Shown: positions 1-7,568, numbered from the stretch's first letter. The stretch is 64,000 nucleotides of DNA from KK5 sp034043675 (GCF_034043675.1 NZ_JAXCLA010000006.1:310001-374000); one strand, 5' to 3'. Notes: generated by a model from the sequence alone, not told the origin. A program made the numbers and translations.

Positions 1-512
1 CGCGGCGGCTGCCGCTGGTGGTGACGCGCCAGCAGCAACAGCAATCCGATCAGGTGGCCCTGGGCCTTCCCGCGCCGCAGCGCTGGGGCCGCCGTCGTAT
101 CGCGTTGGCGGTACCGCGCACGCAGATCGCCTGGTTCGACGAGTTCCCCGAAGCCTCCGCCCTGCCCCGGCTGCGCCCGCTGCACGCCGCGCTGAAGTCA
201 CTGGGCATCACGGCCCGCATCTACGGCAGCCACGGCTGGCGCCTGCTGACCGGCCTGCCCGACCACCTGCGCGACGGCTCCGACCTGGACCTATGGCTCG
301 CCGCCGCCGACGAGGCGCAGGCCGACGAAGCGGCAGCGCTGCTGGCCTCCGCTCCCGCGCAAGGCCCACGCCTGGACGGCGAGCTGGTGTTCCCCGACGG
401 CCGGGCTGTGGCCTGGCGCGAATGGCTGGCCTGGCGCGCCGGCGCGGCCCGGCACCTGCTGGTCAAGACGCTGCACGGCAGCCTGCTGTGCGAGGCCTTG
501 GAGCCCGCATGA
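1..512 (+). CDS. mdcG: malonate decarboxylase holo-ACP synthase MdcG (5' partial)
   Basis: Transfers the phosphoribosyl-dephospho-CoA prosthetic group onto the malonate decarboxylase acyl carrier protein. The reading frame is open to the left edge, so the N-terminus is missing; the first visible residues (RLPLVVTRQ) resemble the conserved N-terminal part of the family. The nucleotidyltransferase signature is present: YGSHGWRLLTGL followed by GSDLDLWL, whose two Asp are the expected metal ligands. The stop codon overlaps the mdcB start (ATGA), implying translational coupling. The decarboxylase subunits should lie upstream of the window. An internal GTG at position 18 is not the true start. Confidence 0.9.
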   Translation, partial: RRLPLVVTRQQQQQSDQVALGLPAPQRWGRRRIALAVPRTQIAWFDEFPEASALPRLRPLHAALKSLGITARIYGSHGWRLLTGLPDHLRDGSDLDLWLAAADEAQADEAAALLASAPAQGPRLDGELVFPDGRAVAWREWLAWRAGAARHLLVKTLHGSLLCEALEPA

Positions 513-1300
513 TCGGCGCTGCGTCGCTCGTCGCCCGGCGGAGGCTGAGCCCGCAGCAGATCGGCCGCGCCGCCACGCTCGCCCTGCACGACGAGCTGGC
601 CCTGGCGCCCAAGCCCGGCCTGGTCACGCTCACGAGCCGCGGCAGCCATGAGGACATGGACGCCCACACCTTCATGCGCAGCCTGTTCTCACTGCGCAGT
701 TACTTCGTCCGCATCGCCACGCTGGGCCGCGAGCACGCCCCCTTCGAAGCGCTGGAACGCTGCGGCATCGAGGCCGAACAGCGCATGCTGGCCGCCACCG
801 GCGGCATCAACACGCATCGCGGCGCGATCTTCATGCTGGGCCTGCTCTGCGCCGCCATCGGCGCCAATGCTCAGGATCCGCGCGCCGCGCTGCTCGGGCT
901 CTGGGGCGAGGCGCTGCGCGCGCGCAGCAGCGAGCGTCGCTCCACTCTGCCCGGAGGCATCGCCGCGCGCCGCTACGGCCTGCGCAGCGCCTCGGAAGAA
1001 GCCGCCCTGGGCTTCCCCGTGCTGTTCGAGACCGCGCTGCCCGCGCTGCGCGAGGGCCCCTCCCGCCTGCACGCGCTGTTCCGCATCATCGCCGTGCTCG
1101 ATGACAGCAACCTCGCCCGCCGCGGCGGCCTCGAAGGCCTGCGCTTCGCCCAGGCGCAAGCGCGGCGCTTCCTTGCCGATGGCCGCATCGAGACCGCCGA
1201 GGCGATTGGCCGCGAGTTCGTGCACCGCCGACTCTCCCCCGGCGGCGCCGCCGACACGCTGGCCGCCGCCTGCCTGTTGGTTCGCCTGGGTATCGGCTGA
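509..1300 (+). CDS. mdcB: triphosphoribosyl-dephospho-CoA synthase MdcB
   Basis: Makes 2'-(5''-triphosphoribosyl)-3'-dephospho-CoA, the precursor that MdcG attaches to the carrier protein of malonate decarboxylase. The 263-aa product has the CitG/MdcB landmarks: ELALAPKPGLV near the N-terminus, GSHEDMDAHTF, the GGINTHRGAIF block, and LDDSNLARRGG toward the C-terminus. I chose the ATG at 509 because it overlaps the mdcG stop and begins just before the conserved region; an in-frame upstream ATG would overlap mdcG extensively. The gene overlaps mdcH by one base. Confidence 0.92.
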   Translation: MIGAASLVARRRLSPQQIGRAATLALHDELALAPKPGLVTLTSRGSHEDMDAHTFMRSLFSLRSYFVRIATLGREHAPFEALERCGIEAEQRMLAATGGINTHRGAIFMLGLLCAAIGANAQDPRAALLGLWGEALRARSSERRSTLPGGIAARRYGLRSASEEAALGFPVLFETALPALREGPSRLHALFRIIAVLDDSNLARRGGLEGLRFAQAQARRFLADGRIETAEAIGREFVHRRLSPGGAADTLAAACLLVRLGIG

Positions 1301-2178
1301 TGGGCTTGGCCGTGGTGTTCAGCGGCCAGGGCATGCAGCACCCGCAGATGCTGCCCTGGTTGGACGAACGGCGCGTCGCCGACATGCCCGGCTGGCGCAA
1401 GGCGCTCGAAGACCCGGCGTGGGCCGCACGCAATGCCAACGCGCAGCCATTGCTGACCGGGCTCGCACTGGCCGCCTGGCAAGACCTGGCTCCGCTGCTG
1501 CCACGCCCGGAGGCAGTTGCCGGCTACAGCGTCGGCGAGCTGGCAGCGTTCGCGGTGGCCGGCGTGTTCGAGCCTTCAACTGCACAGGCGCTGGCGGTAC
1601 AACGCGCCGCCGCGATGGACCGCTGCCCGCCCGGCGGTCTCGTGGCCGTGACCGGACTCGCTCCCGATGCCATCGCAGCCCTCTGCACGACAACCGGCTG
1701 CCACGTCGCCATCGAAAACGGCTTCGACACCGTCGTCCTCGGCGGCCCACACGCGTCGCTGGCGGCCATGCGGGCCCAAGCCGAGGTCTCCGGCGCGCAC
1801 TGCACGCCGCTGCGCGTCGAGGTGTCTTCCCACACACCCGCAATGCAGCCGGCTGCCGATGCCTTCGCCACGCTATTGGCTGACCTGACGCTGCGTGCCC
1901 CGACCCTACCGCTGTTCAGCAACGCCTGCGGCGAGCGACTCTGGAATGCGCCTCAAGCCGCCGACGCACTGGCTGCGCAGATCGCACGTACCGTGCGCTG
2001 GGCCACCTGCATGGATCAGATCCAAGCACGGCGAGCCACCTGCGTGCTGGAAATCGGACCCGGCGGGGCACTGGCGAGGTTGTGGAACCAACGCCACCCA
2101 GGCGTTCAGGCCCGCTCGGTGGATGAGTTCCGCAGCGTGGCAGCGGTCGCGGATTGGGTGGCGAGACAGATAGGCTAA
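1300..2178 (+). CDS. mdcH: malonate decarboxylase acyltransferase subunit MdcH
   Basis: Malonyl-CoA:ACP transacylase-type subunit that primes the malonate decarboxylase carrier protein with malonyl groups. The 292-aa product shows the FabD-like fold markers: VVFSGQGMQ at the N-terminus, the nucleophile elbow GYSVGE (Ser about residue 72), VSSHTPAMQP containing the catalytic His, and EIGPGGALARL near the end. It starts on the last base of the mdcB stop and is the last gene of the operon. Directly after it the sequence becomes more AT-rich. Confidence 0.93.
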   Translation: MGLAVVFSGQGMQHPQMLPWLDERRVADMPGWRKALEDPAWAARNANAQPLLTGLALAAWQDLAPLLPRPEAVAGYSVGELAAFAVAGVFEPSTAQALAVQRAAAMDRCPPGGLVAVTGLAPDAIAALCTTTGCHVAIENGFDTVVLGGPHASLAAMRAQAEVSGAHCTPLRVEVSSHTPAMQPAADAFATLLADLTLRAPTLPLFSNACGERLWNAPQAADALAAQIARTVRWATCMDQIQARRATCVLEIGPGGALARLWNQRHPGVQARSVDEFRSVAAVADWVARQIG

Positions 2179-2459
2179 GGCTGAATCCTTTCCTTCGGTC
2201 AAGTGCAGTAGCGGCAGTTTGCGGCCCCTGCTTTGGGCGTCGGCCAGCTTGAGTTGCAGAATCAGTTGCAACCCGCACCACCTGTGTCGAAATGTTTAGT
2301 ACCCTTGCCGGCAGTATCCGAATGGGAGGAAAGACAAATGGATCAAGGCCCTGGAAGTGCCATGGACCGCGTTGCTGTTCGACCTGCACCGACAGTGAGG
2401 CGCGACAGCCGCGTCCGTACGACGGACGGGCTTCTTACTAACAGATCTGCCCACCGCAA
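2179..2459. other. intergenic boundary between mdc operon and accessory island
   Basis: No confident gene is seen here. The first part is GC-rich like the host; AT content rises to the right. A 45-codon open frame (2338-2475) begins with ATG after a good ribosome-binding site (GGGAGG, nine bases upstream) and its end overlaps the start of the next gene, so it may be a leader or small ORF. Its sequence (many Arg, no recognisable motif) gives no function. Confidence 0.4.
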
Positions 2460-2810
2460 ATGCCGCACTATCTGAACAATTGCAAGAACCGCGATCACCG
2501 ATCGCTTTTTGGGCCAGATGCCTTCTACGATCTGGACACTTCGGGGCATCAAGCAGCGAAGCAGTTCATCTTCTCAGCCGGTGATTGGTGTGTGGTTGCG
2601 ACCGAGCCAACGCTAGGGTGGATTAGGTTCGCTTGGCACAAGTTCAGCAGCTCCCGACTCGCAACTGACGAAAGGGAAATGCAAGTCCGGGTCCTTTGTG
2701 GCACTTTCGTAAAGGAGGAGTCGATGCCCAAGGGCGAGGCCGCGTCTAACAAGTACTATCGCCCGTTTTTCAATAAAAACGGCGCATTCAAGCAACAGGC
2801 GATCATCTAA
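2460..2810 (+). CDS. hypothetical protein of an unnamed family
   Basis: A 116-aa protein I cannot name. It is soluble-looking with several Trp and Cys residues and a C-terminal block (KYYRPFFNKNGAFKQQ) that reads like a conserved motif; I recall similar FFNKNG-type endings in hypothetical proteins but cannot verify this. Codon use is less GC-biased than in flanking host genes, supporting acquisition by transfer. No strong ribosome-binding site precedes the ATG; the start lies inside the end of a small upstream frame, so coupling is possible. It sits immediately before the TIR gene on the same strand and may belong to the same unit. Confidence 0.55.
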   Translation: MPHYLNNCKNRDHRSLFGPDAFYDLDTSGHQAAKQFIFSAGDWCVVATEPTLGWIRFAWHKFSSSRLATDEREMQVRVLCGTFVKEESMPKGEAASNKYYRPFFNKNGAFKQQAII

Positions 2811-2858
2811 AGTCGCTATGCCCGTCAGAAGTTTTAACCTATTTTCGGCGATACGACT
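2811..2858. repeat. imperfect inverted repeat between hypothetical gene and TIR gene
   Basis: The arms AGTCGCTATGCCCG (2811-2824) and CGGCGATACGACT (2846-2858) pair imperfectly with one extra base in the left arm. The flanks carry weak attC-core look-alikes (ATCTAAA at 2805 and TTTAGGC at 2869), but spacing between cores and arms is asymmetric. It could be a decayed attC site, a terminator-like hairpin without a T-run, or chance. Confidence 0.3.
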
Positions 2859-2888
2859 GGGAAGAATATTTAGGCTTATCGGCAGACC

Positions 2889-3842
2889 ATGGCGAAGATA
2901 TATATCTCCTACCAGCGCGATGACCAGTCATTTGCGATGGAACTTGCTCAACGACTAAAGTCGGCTGGGCATACTCTCACCTATGACGTAGAAGCACTCT
3001 CCGCCGGCACGGACTGGCGAACCACGCTTGATCAAGGCCTGCGCACCTCCGAAATTTTTGTAGTGGTAGTATCGCAGAGCACTCCGCGCTCACAGTATCT
3101 GCTTGCCGAAGTCGGTGCTGCCCGTGCATATTCGCTTGAGTCCGGGCGGATGCTCATCGTGCCAATCATCATTGACGACACGGCGATTCCGCTTTCGCTG
3201 CAGGACATTCACGGAATAATTCAACCCAACAAAGATCTCGATCAGATTGTTCCCAAGGTTGAAGCCGCCATATCTTCTTTTATCGGTAGGCGCGCTGCGC
3301 AAGAAAAGGCGGCCACCGAGGCAGCAGAAAAGATTCAGAGTAACGCGGCGGACTACATACGTGTCGCCATTGATTCTCTTGGGCGAATTGAATCAAGAGA
3401 TCGTCGGCTTGGCTACGTCTGGTATGCGCTAGGCTTTCTCTCGCTTGTGGTCGGCATTGGTTTTGCACTTTGGAACTTGTCGATCGCAAGCCAGCAGACT
3501 TCAATAGCGACTGAGAGTCTAGTGCTCGTTGCTCTCAAGGCGCTCGTCGTAATCGGTCTACTCGGAGCGTGCGCGAAGTATGCTTTTTCCCTAGGAAAGT
3601 CTTACGCCAGCGAGGCACTTAAGTGCTCGGATCGAATGCACGCCATTCGATTTGGCGAATTCTATCTTCGCGCGTTCGGCGAGAAGACGAAGTGGGAAGA
3701 ACTGAAAGAAGTCTTCCAGCATTGGAATATTGATCGCACTTCCACTTTTTCAACTTTAGACCCATCATCATTCGATCCAAAGCTTGCCGAGTCGTTGCTG
3801 GAGTTAGCCAAGTTTCTGCAATCGTCGAAGACGGCAAAGTGA
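2889..3842 (+). CDS. TIR-domain protein with two transmembrane helices
   Basis: A 317-aa protein. Residues 1-130 form a TIR domain: KIYISYQRDD at the N-terminus, GTDWRTTL (about 40-47), then VVVVSQSTPRSQYLLAEVGAA, where Glu74 sits where TIR NADases carry their catalytic glutamate. A helical linker follows (135-170), then two hydrophobic segments (about 177-197 and 209-232) and a soluble C-terminal tail. Bacterial TIR domains often cleave NAD+ or make cyclic ADP-ribose signals in anti-phage defence; membrane anchoring would place the TIR domain on the cytoplasmic face. AT-rich codon use and context support horizontal acquisition. NADase activity is inferred, not shown. Confidence 0.82.
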   Translation: MAKIYISYQRDDQSFAMELAQRLKSAGHTLTYDVEALSAGTDWRTTLDQGLRTSEIFVVVVSQSTPRSQYLLAEVGAARAYSLESGRMLIVPIIIDDTAIPLSLQDIHGIIQPNKDLDQIVPKVEAAISSFIGRRAAQEKAATEAAEKIQSNAADYIRVAIDSLGRIESRDRRLGYVWYALGFLSLVVGIGFALWNLSIASQQTSIATESLVLVALKALVVIGLLGACAKYAFSLGKSYASEALKCSDRMHAIRFGEFYLRAFGEKTKWEELKEVFQHWNIDRTSTFSTLDPSSFDPKLAESLLELAKFLQSSKTAK

Positions 3843-3868
3843 ATACCCCATTAAGGGATAAATGCATT

Positions 3869-3920
3869 GCCTTAAGTTCCAACCGACGCCTAGCGGTGTG
3901 TTTGCATGAAATAGCTAAGC
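3869..3920 (+). repeat. possible degenerate attC-like palindrome
   Basis: After the TIR gene, GCCTTAAG (3869-3876) and GCTAAGC (3914-3920) flank an inner TTCCAACCGACGCC that resembles the left inner arm of classical attC sites (TTCAAGCCGACGCC). The right inner arm is poorly complementary and neither core matches RYYYAAC/GTTRRRY exactly, so this is only a candidate decayed site. Confidence 0.22.
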
Positions 3921-3968
3921 GTCATCAGTCTCCGCAATTGGTGTCTCCCGCTATTCAAGGGATCATAT

Positions 3969-5072
3969 ATGGCCACGAAGAAGCCTGTACCTGCCACCTC
4001 TGCAATCAAATCGAAACTAGCTCCGCGCACAAAGCGCAAAGCTGCTAGCAGCGCTCCACCAAGACGCGGTGAGCGCGTAGCATTTCCGAAGCACTCACTG
4101 CCGAGAGCGCTACGCATCGCATCGGCAATCCTCGAGCAGAACGCTGGAAAGCCATGCACCCGTGACGAAGCCGCTAAGATTTTAGGCCTTCGAAGTGCAG
4201 CAGGAGCATTTGGCGTCGAAATTGCATCGGGCGTTAAGTATGGTCTACTCGAGCAACCTCAACCGAGTCAAATACAACCGAGCGCTATTGCACGCAAGAT
4301 TCTAAGGCCGCAGTCATCAAGCGATCCGCTTGAAGGGTATCGCGAGGCCATATTGTTGGCGCCAGTCGTTTCAGATGTATATCAGCATTACCGCGGAGAA
4401 AACATTCCCGACGACCAGTTTTTTCAAAATGCGCTAGCAGAAAAATACAAAGTGCCTGCCGAAAGCTTCGCAGAGTTCAAGCAAGTCTTCATTGAATCAC
4501 TCGAAGCCGCTCAATTGCTATCGCCGCACGGCGATAAAACAAGAGTGATCGACTTCTCGTCGACGACCCTGCCGGCCGGTGCAACGACAGAGCGAATGAA
4601 AAAGCTTGAACGGACCGTTTCGGTTAGTTCAAGTGATTCGTGTTTTGTTATGCAGCCCTTTGCTGCGCCTCTCGGCGGCTATTATGATCTCATCTACCGG
4701 CCGGCTATCGAGAAGGCGGGCCTCCGCCCGGTTCGGGCCGACGCAGACATCTTCGCCACTGGGAAAATCATGGACCAAGTCTGGAGCGGCATTAATGCTG
4801 CCCGCGTACTTGTCGCCGAACTCACGACCCGAAATCCAAATGTTTACTACGAACTCGGACTCGCACACGCGCTGAAGAAGCCTGTCGTCCTTGTTTCGGC
4901 CAAAGAAGAAGACGTCCCGTTCGATCTTCAACATATTCGTGTAATTTACTACGACACTGCGGATCCATTTTGGGGTGCGAAGCTAATCGAGAAGGTTGCC
5001 GAGAACATCCTGTCAGCCGTTAAAAACCCAGAAGAGGCAATTTTTAGAAACTCGATTGCAGCTTTGGGGTGA
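3969..5072 (+). CDS. winged-helix protein with C-terminal nucleoside deoxyribosyltransferase/TIR-like domain
   Basis: A 367-aa protein. After a basic tail (1-40), residues 42-185 are helical with a winged-helix look (ALRIASAILEQNAGKPCT, DEAAKILGL). Residues 225-360 form a Rossmann-like domain: CFVMQPF, DIFATGKIMDQVWSGINAARV, then AELTTRNPNVYYELGLAHAL, with Glu295 placed like the catalytic Glu of nucleoside 2-deoxyribosyltransferases and related effectors. The start has a good ribosome-binding site (AAGGGA, six bases upstream). It lies 126 bp after the TIR gene on the same strand. I infer a nucleotide-sensing or nucleotide-degrading effector; substrate unknown. A degenerate attC-like palindrome follows its stop. 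Confidence 0.72.
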   Translation: MATKKPVPATSAIKSKLAPRTKRKAASSAPPRRGERVAFPKHSLPRALRIASAILEQNAGKPCTRDEAAKILGLRSAAGAFGVEIASGVKYGLLEQPQPSQIQPSAIARKILRPQSSSDPLEGYREAILLAPVVSDVYQHYRGENIPDDQFFQNALAEKYKVPAESFAEFKQVFIESLEAAQLLSPHGDKTRVIDFSSTTLPAGATTERMKKLERTVSVSSSDSCFVMQPFAAPLGGYYDLIYRPAIEKAGLRPVRADADIFATGKIMDQVWSGINAARVLVAELTTRNPNVYYELGLAHALKKPVVLVSAKEEDVPFDLQHIRVIYYDTADPFWGAKLIEKVAENILSAVKNPEEAIFRNSIAALG

Positions 5073-5073
5073 C

Positions 5074-5149
5074 GCCTAAGAGGTCGCTCGATCCGATGTC
5101 TTTCGACAAACGTCCATGCGCGGATCAGCTTCAACGTCGAGCATTGGGC
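5074..5149 (+). repeat. degenerate attC-like site
   Basis: Begins two bases after the preceding stop codon with GCCTAAG (consensus RYYYAAC, last base changed) and ends with ATTGGGC (consensus GTTRRRY, first base changed), 76 bp overall, inside the usual attC size range. Between them are nested complementary segments: GCTCG (5086-5090) with CGAGC (5138-5142), and GATCCG (5090-5095) with CGGATC (5121-5126). The next gene starts three bases after the right core. Position and nested symmetry fit a decayed integron recombination site in plus orientation; the mutated cores leave this uncertain. Confidence 0.38.
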
Positions 5150-5151
5150 GA

Positions 5152-5640
5152 ATGAATCATGTACTCGCAGCGCTAGCAGCGTTCTCGATATGCTTCAATG
5201 CTTTCGGACAGTCGGTGCTCGTCGAAGCCGTCCATTGCATCGACGGCCGCTTCGGCATGAAGCTTCCCAAAGACGCAAGAGAGATCCGAACAATGGCGCC
5301 TCTCATTCGAGAGACTGTGTCGGAGGTGGAACGATGGGAAGGCTACACAGCCACAAGAAGGATCCTGTACTTTGACGGACTGGAGCTTGGAATTGTTGAT
5401 TTCTCGAACGACCCATCAAGACTGATGCTCACATACGCAGAGGTCAGCAGTCCGAGATGGAACCGTCTCCTGCCCTTCAAGATTCGTCAGCCGGTTTCCA
5501 TTGCACGCCACCTTTTTGGCGACTATGCGAAGAATGACCCCAACCTGATCGAGGTGTACGCCAGTGAAAGCGACAGCGTCCAAGTTCACGCGTCTGGTGG
5601 CTCAGTTGTCAGCGTTTCGTACCGCTGCTATTCCGGCTGA
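5152..5640 (+). CDS. hypothetical exported protein
   Basis: A 162-aa protein of unknown function. The N-terminus MNHVLAALAAFSICFNAFGQS is a typical Sec signal peptide with cleavage after the Ala/Gly region near residue 18. I chose the ATG at 5152 over one at 5116 because it gives this clean signal peptide and falls directly after the attC-like right core. The mature part contains two Cys (VHCIDG and the C-terminal SYRCYSG) that could form a disulphide. No family recognised. It appears to be a stand-alone cassette-like gene. Confidence 0.68.
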   Translation: MNHVLAALAAFSICFNAFGQSVLVEAVHCIDGRFGMKLPKDAREIRTMAPLIRETVSEVERWEGYTATRRILYFDGLELGIVDFSNDPSRLMLTYAEVSSPRWNRLLPFKIRQPVSIARHLFGDYAKNDPNLIEVYASESDSVQVHASGGSVVSVSYRCYSG

Positions 5641-5816
5641 TATCCTTGCGATGCCCAGTCGGTTAGCTAACCGCGTTTGTCTTGCCCACGATCTCGGCGG
5701 CGCGAACGATGCGACCTTTCGGTTCTTTGCTGCTGTGGCCCTGATCCGCCACGGCACTACAAGATCGGCGTCTTTGTCGAAAACCAGTTCGCCGCAACAT
5801 TTGACTTTGACGTCCG
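5641..5816. other. gene-poor spacer with palindrome and possible gene remnant
   Basis: Contains a perfect 12-bp palindrome GGTTAGCTAACC (5661-5672), whose halves look like back-to-back attC core sequences, although no complete site can be built around it. The frame ending at 5820 is open only from a stop at about 5668; its last codons (about 5752-5817) read like a protein C-terminus (HYKIGVFVENQF...FDFDVR), and its TGA overlaps the Nudix start. This may be the remnant of a gene once coupled to the Nudix gene. Confidence 0.35.
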
Positions 5817-6338
5817 ATGAGCGCTGACAACCCGGCCGAGTCACGGGAGCGCATGGTCAGCTTCCGCACGGGCGGTCACAGATTCAATCTACGCGCCGCT
5901 GCGGTGATCATCGAAGACGGGTACGCACTTCTGCACCGTTTGGAAGACGAGCCCGTCTGGGCTTTGCCCGGCGGTCGAGTCGAACTGGGCGAGTCTGCGG
6001 CGTCTGCAGTCGCACGTGAGATGCTGGAAGAAGCCAATGAGCACATCGAGGGCGGCGAGCTTCTCTTCGTGGTTGAGAACTTCTTCGAGTACGACGGCAC
6101 ACCGCAGCACGAAGTCGGGCTGTACTTTCGATCTGCTCTTCAGCCCGAATCACGCCTGCACGACAAGACCGTCTCGCACAAAGGCACGGAAAGCGGCAAG
6201 GCTCTTGAGTTCTGCTGGTTTCAGCTCACGGAACTCGAAGGAGTCAATCTGCATCCAGCTTTTCTGCGCGAAGCACTTGTCGCTCTACCCGACGCTGTAC
6301 GTCACGTTGTCCAACGCGCGCCAATCACAACGCCATGA
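5817..6338 (+). CDS. Nudix hydrolase
   Basis: A 173-aa Nudix-fold pyrophosphohydrolase acting on nucleoside-diphosphate-linked substrates; the specific substrate cannot be read from sequence. The Nudix box spans about residues 43-65 (GRVELGE, then REMLEEANEHI), matching GX5EX7REUXEE with the usual Gly after the glutamates replaced. The domain starts around residue 20 (FNLRAAAVIIEDG), so the real start could be the in-frame ATG at 5850. The ATG at 5817 overlaps a TGA in another frame. The stop overlaps the next gene by four bases (ATGA), so the two are probably co-translated. Confidence 0.85.
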   Translation: MSADNPAESRERMVSFRTGGHRFNLRAAAVIIEDGYALLHRLEDEPVWALPGGRVELGESAASAVAREMLEEANEHIEGGELLFVVENFFEYDGTPQHEVGLYFRSALQPESRLHDKTVSHKGTESGKALEFCWFQLTELEGVNLHPAFLREALVALPDAVRHVVQRAPITTP

Positions 6339-6886
6339 ATTCCTCACCCGCAATCGCATCGCGTGCCAAACGTGCCATCGGCGCCATGTTCTTCACCGTC
6401 TTCGGCGGCGCATGGATCGCGCTGTGGGCGCGCTTCACTCTCGACGCTCCGCTGGCGGCATACGCGCTCGTGGCGCTACTGACCGGCGGCTTGTTGACCT
6501 ACGTCTACCGCGTCTACACGTTCAATCGACCGGCTCTGCTCGCTGAGCCGGCATCCCCTGCAGATGCGAGGCGTTCCAGACTGTTCCACCTCGTCAATGC
6601 GGGTCAGTGGGTCCTCATCGTCATCGTCAGCAACGTGCTGGTCAATCTCGGGCATCCGGAATGGGCCATCCCGGCTGCGATGTTCGTGATCGGCGCCCAC
6701 TTCATTCCACTGGCGCGACTCTTCAGCTACGCACCGCACTTCGTCACTGCGGCGGCGCTCACGGTCGTAGCGCTGCTGTCACCAGCGCTGCAGGCCTGGA
6801 GTGGCGCGGGGCCGATCGGCGATCTCATCGCCGGCCTCATTCTTTGGGTAAGCGCTCTTTACGCAGTTGCCTGGTCCCGCACGTGA
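6335..6886 (+). CDS. hypothetical multi-pass membrane protein
   Basis: A 183-aa integral membrane protein with about six hydrophobic segments (near residues 16-34, 40-58, 88-106, 111-127, 134-152 and 162-180). No motif I can assign to a named family. It is coupled to the Nudix gene by a four-base overlap, the only functional clue. Composition is closer to the host than the left part of the island. Confidence 0.75.
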   Translation: MNSSPAIASRAKRAIGAMFFTVFGGAWIALWARFTLDAPLAAYALVALLTGGLLTYVYRVYTFNRPALLAEPASPADARRSRLFHLVNAGQWVLIVIVSNVLVNLGHPEWAIPAAMFVIGAHFIPLARLFSYAPHFVTAAALTVVALLSPALQAWSGAGPIGDLIAGLILWVSALYAVAWSRT

Positions 6887-6902
6887 CGATTGATCCCCCG
6901 GA

Positions 6903-7568
6903 TCAGCCCTTCTGCTCCGGCTCGCGAATGTAGATCTCCACCCGCCGGTTCTTCGCCCGCCCCGCCTCGGTCGAGTTGTCCGCAATCGGCTCGCGCTCAC
7001 CACGCCCCGCGGTGTCGATACGCCCGCCGCTCACGCCGCGATCCACCAGGTAGTTCCGCACGCTCTCCGCGCGCCGCTCCGACAGCGGGTCGTTGATCGC
7101 ATCGGTGCCGGTGTTGTCGGTGTGGCCGACGATGCGAACGCGGGCTGCTGCGTCGTCCTTCAGGCCGTAGGCGAAGTCGTCGAGCACGCCGCGAAGGTTG
7201 GGCTTGATGTCGGCGCGGCCGACGTCGAAGGAGATGTCGCTCGGGATGTTGAGCTTCAGCTGGTTGTCTGCCGTGCGGGTGACTTCGACGCCGGTGCCCT
7301 GGGTCTGCTGCTCCAGCGCGCGCTGGCGTTCTTCCTGCTTCTTCGACCAGATGTTGCCGCCGATGGCGCCGGCGATGCCGCCGATCACGGCGCCCTTGGT
7401 CGCACCGTTGCCGCCGCCCACCAGGGCGCCGAGCGCTGCGCCGCCCAGCGCGCCGATGCCTGCGCCCTGGGCCGTGCCCTTGTCGCGCGGCGACATGTCG
7501 GCACAGGCGGTCAGCACCAGCACGGCGCTTGCGCAGGCGATGATTCTCAGGTTCTTGCTTGTCATCAT
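6903..7568 (-). CDS. OmpA-family outer-membrane lipoprotein (YiaD-like)
   Basis: A 221-aa peptidoglycan-binding lipoprotein. The signal peptide ends in a lipobox (VLVLTAC) giving a lipidated Cys near residue 22. A glycine-zipper segment follows (GAGIGALGGAALGALVGGG... GAIGG, about 35-70), then a C-terminal OmpA domain: FDVGRADIKPN, VGHTDNTGTDAIND, LSERRAESVRNYL and AKNRRVEIYI, with the Asp and Arg that bind diaminopimelate. I chose the ATG at 7568 because AAGGAAGGA lies six bases upstream; an upstream ATG at 7598 would spoil the signal peptide. Confidence 0.92.
   Translation of the reverse strand: MMTSKNLRIIACASAVLVLTACADMSPRDKGTAQGAGIGALGGAALGALVGGGNGATKGAVIGGIAGAIGGNIWSKKQEERQRALEQQTQGTGVEVTRTADNQLKLNIPSDISFDVGRADIKPNLRGVLDDFAYGLKDDAAARVRIVGHTDNTGTDAINDPLSERRAESVRNYLVDRGVSGGRIDTAGRGEREPIADNSTEAGRAKNRRVEIYIREPEQKG

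Noticed and set aside
6891..6905. Small hairpin TGATCC/GGATCA between convergent genes as terminator
   Set aside because: Six-bp stem with no T-run on either strand; it overlaps the ompA-like stop codon.
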